This document shows, one piece after another, positions 56,408-64,000 of a DNA stretch of 64,000 bases. Location: contig JAYKAV010002774.1 in the NCBI GenBank assembly GCA_035582835.1, positions 886,247-950,246 on the forward strand, given 5' to 3'. This stretch comes from Phoebastria nigripes. Lineage: Eukaryota; Chordata; Aves; Procellariiformes; Diomedeidae. Numbering within the stretch: position 1 is the stretch's first letter; every line of letters starts with the position of its first letter. The position numbers and the translations under genes are program-made. The notes under the pieces are model-generated. The model was not told the origin of the DNA. It did not search any database and saw only the letters and a program-made list of their open reading frames with translations.

Positions 56408-59400
56408 GTAAATACTAACATTTTTAGTGAAAGTGTCAGATATTATGGTGTTCTTTAGTAAGACTGAGACTCGGAATCATTTTTATATGATATATAGGCC
56501 TTGTTTGACCCATTGTTTATGCTGAAATAAATCATTATTAATGCTGTGTAGTTACATCACTGGAGAATGAGATGGATGAATCAAGTTCCTGCAGTGATTT
56601 TACATAAACTGTTCCGTGATAATGGTTACAGTTCTTTTGGTTGTAGCACTAACTCTGTGTTATTCCCTGTGTGCTAGCTTTCCCTTGAAAGTAATTGGGG
56701 GATTTTAGAAGATGCATCTAGATGTTGGACAAGTTAGTAAGGTCAAATTTGATTTATGATCTCATTCCTTAAAGCAGTTCGTTTCTGATACAGAGGATGT
56801 TTCTAGCAGTAAGTCAATACGTGTTCATTGAATTGTGTTGCATTTTGTCAGGTACTATTTTTAAAGGTAGCAGGGGTTTCTGGTTGTTCCAAGAGTTTTG
56901 TTTACTGTGTCTTTATTTTTCTCTTTCAATACTGAAAAAGTCCCATTTGCTTTAGGTTTGTGGGGTGGGAGGACTGCTTCTTTGCAGTTTCAATGCTATT
57001 ATAGTTTGAAGGGAAGAACCTGCCCATGTCATGGCAGAACACCTGTATGATTTAGAAGTGCAAATTCCTGATAATTTTGAGATGATTGTTTCAGCTTTCA
57101 CCCTTCAGAAAGAAAATCTAGAAACACTAGAAGCAATCGGCTTCTTGGCTGCTGAACTTGGTATTCTTCCTTCAGACTTCAGTTACACTGGCATCAAAGA
57201 TAAGAAGGCTATTACTTACCAGCCTATGGTGGTGAAGAAGGTGACTCCTGAGAGGTACTAACAATCTGGGTGCATTAAGTTTAGCACATATTTGTATATG
57301 TTAATAAGTATCAATGTGATATGATCTTCTGAAATGTTTCTATTGATGTGTCTTCCCTTCTCCTGTATTAGAGCACCGTGGAAGTGGCTTTAATATTTTG
57401 TGGCTTTAGGGAATATACAGCTTAGCGCTGAAGTCCCCCAGTGTTGGACTTTAAAGAAAAGTCTTGCCTTTCTCTGTATTTTTCATAATATGAATATACT
57501 ATATCTTGTGGGACAGCATCCTTCCAATTCATGCTCATGGGGGATCCACTTTACAATTTCTTAAGTACCATTTACTAGCTGGAACCGAGAAGAGGCCTAT
57601 ACTACATGACGCAACAGGTTTCCACATACTATCAAAGTATTGTCTTGTGGTCCACAGACAACAACTTAAAAGCTTTATACGGCTACAAAACTAAAGTAAA
57701 TCATTACAAATATACATTGGACAGATGCTGTCTCTGACAGTGTTAAGTATCAACTTCTATTGTATTGTCCAGTTTAGAAACATGAGACTAAGTAAAGAAG
57801 ATATCACCAAACCTGAGGGCACAAAATACATTCTGAATAACGTGTCAGTAATACAAGACATGCCTTTCCATTCCTCGTCTTTGTTACTCTCTGTAGCCAG
57901 CTCAGTGGGTAAAAAATATATATTAAGTTCTGCCATAGTAACGGTAAAAATGCTGGAGTCAAAACCATAACTTATTTCTTCCTCAGCTTTAACTTTCTAG
58001 TGGTTTTTGGTCTTAGCAACAAAGTACACTTTGTAAATAAAGGAAAGTAGGATTTATGTTTTTAGGATTTATTACTAACAAAAATATATATCAACAGTAA
58101 AATTCCACTNCAAACTGGGCTGTAAGGCCAGTTATTCAAGAGATAATTAGCAAAACTTTGCATTAATGTTTAAAGGATTAAGCAAAATAGTTAAATGCTT
58201 CCAAACCACTAGCATAACAGGGTAAATAAATAATTTTTATAAATAAATAATTTATAAAGTTATTAAAATATTGCTTAGAATGTAAGCTCTTATGCTGAAG
58301 GTTTCCTTTGATTTGAATGACTATTACTTACACATAAGAACAAAGAGACTGAGTGGATATTTTAAAGGGCAAATACTTGAACTGTCAGCTGTGTTTCCAA
58401 TTACAAGCATGTGCAAGCGTACCCAGAGAATCAGTGCGCTGAGTTTGTTTTTGTTAAGGCTGACCAAGAAAGAGCAATTGTGTTTTGGAGTCTGCTAGAG
58501 CACATTACTTTTTCCTTTTCTTTTTTTTTTTTTTTTTTTTTAAATGAAAAGCAGATTTTTAGGACTGAAGAGTAAATTACTTGTTTTTCAATAAAAATGC
58601 AAAATTCAGTTCAAATGCCTTAAAGTTCAATGAATTGCTTAATTCCAATATCTGTCAAGCTACAGAATATAAGTGCAAGTGAAGCGAACACTTAGAAAGT
58701 ATTTCTGGACTATAACTAGATTTTAAGACTTCTATCTCTTCATTTGATTTGTTTTTCTCATAATAATCTGTTTTAAATCCCTTTTTTTTTTTTTTTTAAG
58801 TGTTTTTAATTCTAGTGCAAAGCTGAAAGACATTTGTTAGAAGTTGGATAGCTTTAGTAGAGGATGGTTCATAATTTCTCCCAATTTTTTATGCAGGTTG
58901 AAAGAAATTGGAAGTAAAATGGAAAAAAAGGGCATGAGAATACACAACATACATTCAGCATGCCAGCACCTTAGACTTGGTCAGCTGAAGGGCAATCACT
59001 TTGATATAGTTGTGAGAGATCTCAAACACCACAGTCATGACTCTTCTGCAGATTTGAAAGAGAGAATATCTGAAGCAATGGAAAACATTGAGGTAAAAAA
59101 GCCTCATGGTTGCCAATAATGAACAGAGTTTTAATTCTGTGCTGTAAAAAAAAATACTTTTAAAGAAAATGCTTGTAATAGCACAATAATGGCACTGTTT
59201 CCCAGTTTTGATGCTTCTTGCTATTTTATGTCTTTCCTGCATTACTTGAGGAATCACAGGAGTAAAGCTGCCTTCCAAGGAGAGACGATAAGTGAATTCA
59301 TCCTGTGTTACAGACTGCAGACCCCAGAGTGGTGCAGCAAGACAGATGGGAAATTTGGTAGCAAATGAGTATGGATAGATGAGCTGTGGCTGCACAGACC

Positions 59401-62400
59401 TAAGGCCAACCGAAGTGATGTGTTTCACTGTGGCAGTTGACAGCGTGAAAGAATATAGTTACATGTATCAACTGGTTGTCTTTTTTGGTCATGTGAGGAA
59501 CATGCATGGTGGGCTTGGGTGAAAAACTGCGTGCTTTCATGGCGTAAATACATGTGAAATGTCTGTAGCAGAGAAAGAAGATCCCCTGAAATTCAGTGGA
59601 TTTTGCTTGCTGTTATCCTTAGTCCCTGAAGAAAAACCCCATCATCAGACATTCCTAAATCACTGAGAAAAGTAAAAGAAAATCATGGAAAAGAAAAACT
59701 TTGGGTGTTTTGTACAGCAGTAATTTTCTTGCCCTATCTTTCTAAATCATAACCATAATGCAAATTACTTTAAGAAGATTAATCCAGGAATAAAGACTTG
59801 AATGAAAACTACCCAGTGTGCAAAAGCAAAATACACTACATTTATTTTTGGAATTTAATTTTATTGAAAAAAGCATTCAACTAGTACTTTAATGCTTTTC
59901 TCTCTTTCTCTGCTCCGACTGGTTTTTTGTTTTGCTGTTTGGAAAATGAACACAAATTCCTATGATTGTGTGTCTTGCTTTATTAGATTTAGCTTGGTCT
60001 TTACTATTGTAATAATAATACAAATGATCTCATGTGAAAAAAGATTAGTATTTTTAAGAAAAAATGTCTAACAGTGGTTACTGTTCATTACCTGTGCTAT
60101 GCCGCATTTGCTTAAGTAGAGATTTCATAATTTGGCACATATAAAAAGCTCGGTTACTTTGACTTGACCTGTAGTTGTGTTTATAATAATTAACTATATA
60201 GAAATAATTTTGTTTCATTTAGCTATTTTTTTATGAAAGTGAAGACAATGATAGAACTTGGTTGTCTTTTTAGATGTTTCTAAATTAGGTGCTAAAATAT
60301 TGCAATGAATCATAAGTTATGATTTTTGTGACATATTATTTCTAATTAAAAAAACAGTTTGTATGCATTTGGGATGTAAATGTAGATGTATGTGTGTTGT
60401 ATGCTTAGTCTTACTAATTGTATCTAGTACTTTCATGCTTTTAACATGTTTATTCTTTATCATTCTAGACAAAAGGTTTTGTAAATTACTACGGACCTCA
60501 GCGATTTGGACAAGGACAAAATGTTCAGACAGATCAAATAGGATTGGCTTTACTGAATGAAAAAATGGTATTTTCATTTTGTAATTTAAGTAGTTACTGT
60601 CAAGTCAATTTCACATTACTGTTGCAATGTCTCGCGCTGGAGTTGACCTTCCCAGTGAACAATTTCATTTGTGAGATAAACCCGTATGTGTGCTGGAAGT
60701 AATTGCCAGATCAGTTTTGATGACAACATAAGCCTGAAGATCTTCATACTGAAACAAAAAATCTTTTTTAAAAAGCAGGTGCAGCTTTAAATAGTTCAGG
60801 AAGTGATTTTTCTGTCTATGATTGGTATGTGATTGTGATCGTCATCATGCCACTTGGCAGGAAAGTGGCTGCATTCCATACAAGGTTTGAACACTAAAAT
60901 GAAGCAATCTTTATACAATGTTTATTCATGGTCCTGATTGCCTCCTAACTTGTAGCCTCTTTATCCTGCTGGGGGTCTATATACTTCTTAAAAATGCCAC
61001 AAGGTATTACATAGGATCATATGAAAGGATTTGCTTTTTCAATACCACAGTAATTTATCTGCTATATAGAAGAGATTGCTGCTTTCCATTATTCCTTGGC
61101 TACTTTCCCAAACTCTTATTTCTGAGCGATTGCTCCCATGTAAGCTAAGGAGAGCTTATTTCTTCAGTAACCATTCATAAGATAAGAGTNATATACTTTT
61201 CAATGTATATGGTATAGTACTTGGCACGGGTCTAAAACAGAATCAGACACTACAAAGTCAAATGAATACTTGAGTATCCTTTTCTTCTAATCTTGTTTTG
61301 ATTCTGAGAAAAGTCAGGAAAACTTATCCTCCAAATATAAGAAGAATCAAGATTTGAGGGCAGCCCATGAAAGTTACTGTTGATGTATCTGACATTTTGA
61401 ATTCTGGTATGCTAGCAGTTGGTACCAGGTGCCAGTCCCTGAAGACCAATGATTTAAATCTCTAGTCTTAACTCAGGTACTTTTTAATTTAAAACATGTA
61501 GGAACTACTATTTATATTAAAAATGTGCCAGTATGTGCTTGCACAGTCCAATACAGAGGAGGAAAAGAACCAGATGTCACAGGTTGGTATAAGTGCTAGC
61601 AAATTGTGTGGCTCCACTGGTGTTGCAAGTAGCACAGGTTAGTGTAGTGTTTTCCCTTTCACAGTGTCATCTAACCTAATACAGATCAGTATAAAAAAAA
61701 GAAAGATTGTTGTCCCTCTGTGTGAGACTGTGGAAAGTGTTCAGTCTAAATTTTGCATGAAACATGCAAAAGGGAAAGAAGGAACCTTCCTGTTCAGGAT
61801 AGGATGATGGCATTACAGAGTGGAGGAGTTCTAACTGGATGTTCAAGAAGAGTGACTGATTTCTCATAGAGCTTTGAAAGCTGTGTTGTGTCTTCTGTGT
61901 AACTAAAACCTTTCTTTAATCTGAGTAGGAACACAACCACATTGGTTTGCTGTTCATGGCATCTTCTGTGAAAGGGAGAATTTGACTTTGACCTTAAAGA
62001 ACTGATATAATTTTGAGAGGTTGCAGAATAGATTAACACAGAATTGGATGCATGATTGTCTGTTTAGTTGACAAATAGTTATATATAAATGCAAAAAAGT
62101 ATAAATTATTAATATTGTTCTTTAAAGGTGAAAGCTGTGAAGTTATTCTTTACACCCGAAGATACTGATGACCCTGTAAACAACGCAAAAAGATACTTTC
62201 TTCAAACTGGTATGTCCAGTTAAATTGTCTATATATTTATTCAGGGTCGGTATTGTGAGGGAATAAGGTGTTGCTGCACAGAGAGATACTTTTTATTTTG
62301 CTGCTGCTTTATACCACTTAATAGCTTATTCTGCGGAACTCCGTAGAGTTGCACAGTTAAAAATTAGATGTGGATGAGGCCCTAAATGTGCAAAATAGTG

Positions 62401-63942
62401 GAAAACTAAGGTACTTCAGGTGCAAGACAGTATAGCAACAAACGCTGTATAGTCTATTAGCCTCCTTCCATCTCTCTGCTTTTGGAATATAGACTTCTCC
62501 TCCCTAATAAAGGAAGTATATAGGAATGAGACACCCAACTCATACTCAGCACTTACCACGTGTGAGCATCTAATTTTCTGAGATTTCTATAACAATCTTA
62601 GCTCTTGTTTTTTGAACCTTTGGGCTTTGCTTTTACATCTCTTTAATTATGTCTCTCTTCCACTCTTTCCTGTGATCTACCTTCTTTCTGTCTTGAACTA
62701 AAATCAACAAAATATGTCAAAGGCAGAAGTGTGCCGAGTAAAATGCTCTGTTTGTCATATTTATTGTTCTTATCATTCAACTTAACTTTCTCTCCAAAAC
62801 TAAAAATTTGGAGTTGCTCTTGACTTCAAATATATTTGTTCTTTTCAAATATTCCACATATATTAGCCTGCTTATCACTGTAGATTGACAGAACAACTAT
62901 GATATATAGCTTCAAGAGACACAGACATGTTTCATTTCACAAAAAAGATGTGATGAATCATTCTGTGCTGTACATTGCATTATGATGCATGGAAAGACAT
63001 TGGTGTGGACTCTGAAAACAGCTGCTTGCCTTTTCCTGAAAGCAAAAGGTAAAAGGCTATGCAAAAGGCTTCATCAGATAACCACTTGTAATGAGAAAAT
63101 ATGTAAACCATAAAATTTTAAATATACAACATTTATATAATGTAGTACAAATCTGATTAAATATATTTTCATCTTGGTTGAGGCTCAGACTTCCCAGTGG
63201 CCAATGCAAATTATATGTTTAAAATAAAGACATGTTTTTTACCCCCTATGAAATAAACGTTCTCAAATGATGTAAAGTAGAGGTTTAATGTTCTTTTATA
63301 GCTTGGTTTTTACTTTCAGTTACCTGATCTAAAAAAACCTTAGTGAGTGATGAAGTAAGTTTCTGAAGGGAAAAAAAAAAAACCAACAAACTAGGCTGAA
63401 TAACTGAATGACAGCTAGATTAGTTTATACTGCATGAAATAGAATAGAATTTATGGGACTGTGTTGATAGGCATCTAAGATGAAATTTGTCTAACATGAC
63501 ACATGGAAGGAAAGGGAATAATAACCTAAAAGTCAGCATAAAGAGGTTGGACTGACACCATTTTTTCCTACCTGATTATTTCATCTTCTTAAGTGTATTT
63601 TTTCCTGACAGGTAATATTTGAAAAATCTGGGATTACTTATATGGTTATTTTTGTTTATATCAGAAGATGCAAAGGGTGCACTCGTGATGCTGCCAGAAT
63701 TTAAAGTGAGAGAGAAGATGTTGCTACGAGCTTTAAATCGCTATGGTGTAAATCATGAAGGTTGTACCAAAGGATGGCTCAATATTCCTCATTCCATGCG
63801 CATATTCTATGTCCATGCTTATTGCAGTAAAGTTTGGAATGAAGCAGCATCATATAGACTGAAGACCTATGGTTCAAAAGTTGTTGAGGGTGATCTTGTC
63901 TTCTCAGAAGAAAATGATGAAAGTGTTTCCCTGAATGACAAG
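55492..63942 (+). CDS. PUS7L: PUS7-like pseudouridine synthase, partial (C-terminus off the window)
   Basis: PUS7L belongs to the TruD family of pseudouridine synthases, which isomerise uridine in RNA. Visible coding exons: 55492-56407, 57095-57254, 58897-59092, 60469-60567, 62128-62209 and 63665-63942, after a likely non-coding exon. They join in phase to 577 codons; human PUS7L has about 701, so roughly the last fifth lies to the right. The N-terminus carries the family signature GFRGTIKNSPSDFVVTEIE. The catalytic motif is GIKDKKAITYQ with Asp341 as the catalytic aspartate. Also present are LRLGQLKGNHFDIVVRDLK, GFVNYYGPQRFG and the C-terminal SMRIFYVHAYCSKVWNEA block. ATG 55492 is in a good context (gagccATGc) and is the first in frame. 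The start lacks about eight residues of the human N-terminus. A 10-residue Gly tract lies at residues 79-88. Confidence 0.95.
55726..55755 (+). repeat. PUS7L: (GGT)10 coding trinucleotide repeat
   Basis: Ten uninterrupted GGT codons giving ten glycines, inside the variable N-terminal region of PUS7L. Confidence 0.95.
56408..57094 (+). other. PUS7L: PUS7L intron after coding exon 1
   Basis: A 687-bp intron; the frame upstream of the acceptor stays open for about 21 codons but is intronic by homology. Nothing else notable. Confidence 0.88.
57095..57254 (+). CDS. PUS7L: PUS7L coding exon 2 (catalytic motif)
   Basis: Residues 306-358 plus two bases. Contains SDFSYTGIKDKKAITYQ; Asp341 aligns with the TruD catalytic Asp. 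Acceptor is attgtttcag, donor is GAGAG|GTACTA. Confidence 0.97.
57255..58896 (+). other. PUS7L: PUS7L intron after coding exon 2
   Basis: A 1.6 kb AT-rich intron with T-runs near 58519-58541 and 58782-58797. No exon or transposon recognised. Confidence 0.88.
58897..59092 (+). CDS. PUS7L: PUS7L coding exon 3
   Basis: Residues 359-424. Contains LRLGQLKGNHFDIVVRDLK, a conserved TruD-family block. Acceptor is tttatgcag, donor is GAG|GTAAAA. Confidence 0.96.
59093..60468 (+). other. PUS7L: PUS7L intron after coding exon 3
   Basis: A 1.4 kb intron. A 157-codon minus-strand frame at 58955-59428 is a shadow of the exon and flank. Nothing else notable. Confidence 0.88.
60469..60567 (+). CDS. PUS7L: PUS7L coding exon 4
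   Basis: Residues 425-457, with GFVNYYGPQRFGQGQNVQTD, the strongly conserved TruD YYGxQRFG motif. Acceptor is atcattctag, donor is ATG|GTATTT. Confidence 0.97.
60568..62127 (+). other. PUS7L: PUS7L intron after coding exon 4
   Basis: A 1.56 kb intron; no repeat or nested gene recognised. Confidence 0.88.
62128..62209 (+). CDS. PUS7L: PUS7L coding exon 5
   Basis: Residues 458-484 plus one base (VKAVKLFFTPEDTDDPVNNA). Acceptor is ttctttaaag, donor is ACTG|GTATGT. Confidence 0.95.
62210..63664 (+). other. PUS7L: PUS7L intron after coding exon 5
   Basis: A 1.46 kb AT-rich intron, with an A-run near 63370; nothing else notable. Confidence 0.88.
63665..63942 (+). CDS. PUS7L: PUS7L coding exon 6, last in window
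   Basis: Residues 485-577. Contains LNIPHSMRIFYVHAYCSKVW. Donor is AAG|GTGAGT, so the gene continues to the right of the window. Confidence 0.96.
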
Positions 63943-64000
63943 GTGAGTCTTCACAAAATAGTTCCTGTAAAAAAAAAAACAAAACAAACAACAACAACAA

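Noticed and set aside
57031..57094. Upstream ATG and 21 codons preceding PUS7L catalytic exon
   Set aside because: Intronic read-through before a clear tttcag acceptor; homology and phase join exon 1 directly to AFTLQ.
1..64000. CRISPR array, operon, insertion sequence or phage-like system
   Set aside because: The window is vertebrate nuclear DNA with spliced genes; no regularly spaced repeats or prokaryotic gene clusters are present.

Overview
The window is nuclear DNA from a bird. It holds three vertebrate genes with GT-AG introns, several CR1 LINE fragments with the avian ATTCT-type 3' end, and two copies of an avian-type LTR. About forty isolated n calls and one 270-base gap mark it as a draft assembly. 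There is no prokaryotic or viral gene cluster.

Layout, left to right. Positions 1-16600 carry no gene I can support. They hold a GC-rich CpG island broken by the gap (about 1196-1935), an unidentified minus-strand ORF (2351-2689), a CR1 fragment and an LTR (4057-5146), and a 1.1 kb CR1 fragment (9436-10508). In human the order is PUS7L, IRAK4, TWF1, TMEM117. By that synteny the left CpG island is probably the TMEM117 promoter, with TMEM117 running leftward out of the window; this is inference, because no TMEM117 exon is visible.

TWF1 (twinfilin-1) starts in a second CpG island at 17131 and runs rightward in nine coding exons to 35208. It is complete at 350 residues. Its 3' UTR probably extends to a poly(A) signal near 38250. 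IRAK4 is convergent to it: eleven coding exons on the minus strand from 54510 down to 42138, complete at 464 residues, with a sense-oriented LTR in one intron. IRAK4 and PUS7L are divergent from a shared CpG island (about 54510-55450). PUS7L runs rightward from 55492 in seven visible coding exons (577 residues) and continues past the right edge.

The three genes are neighbours by conserved synteny, not by a shared pathway. Twinfilin controls actin dynamics, IRAK4 relays Toll-like and IL-1 receptor signals, and PUS7L is a TruD-family pseudouridine synthase. All exon junctions were placed by hand. Phases close exactly for TWF1 and IRAK4 and are consistent through the last visible PUS7L exon.

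The most interesting points are: Glu in place of the human Ser346 autophosphorylation site in the IRAK4 activation loop; the sense LTR upstream of the IRAK4 activation-loop exon; a GC-AG intron in TWF1; a perfect hairpin in one CR1 copy that looks like a template-switch mutation; and a ten-unit GGT (poly-Gly) tract in PUS7L. I found no convincing undescribed system.
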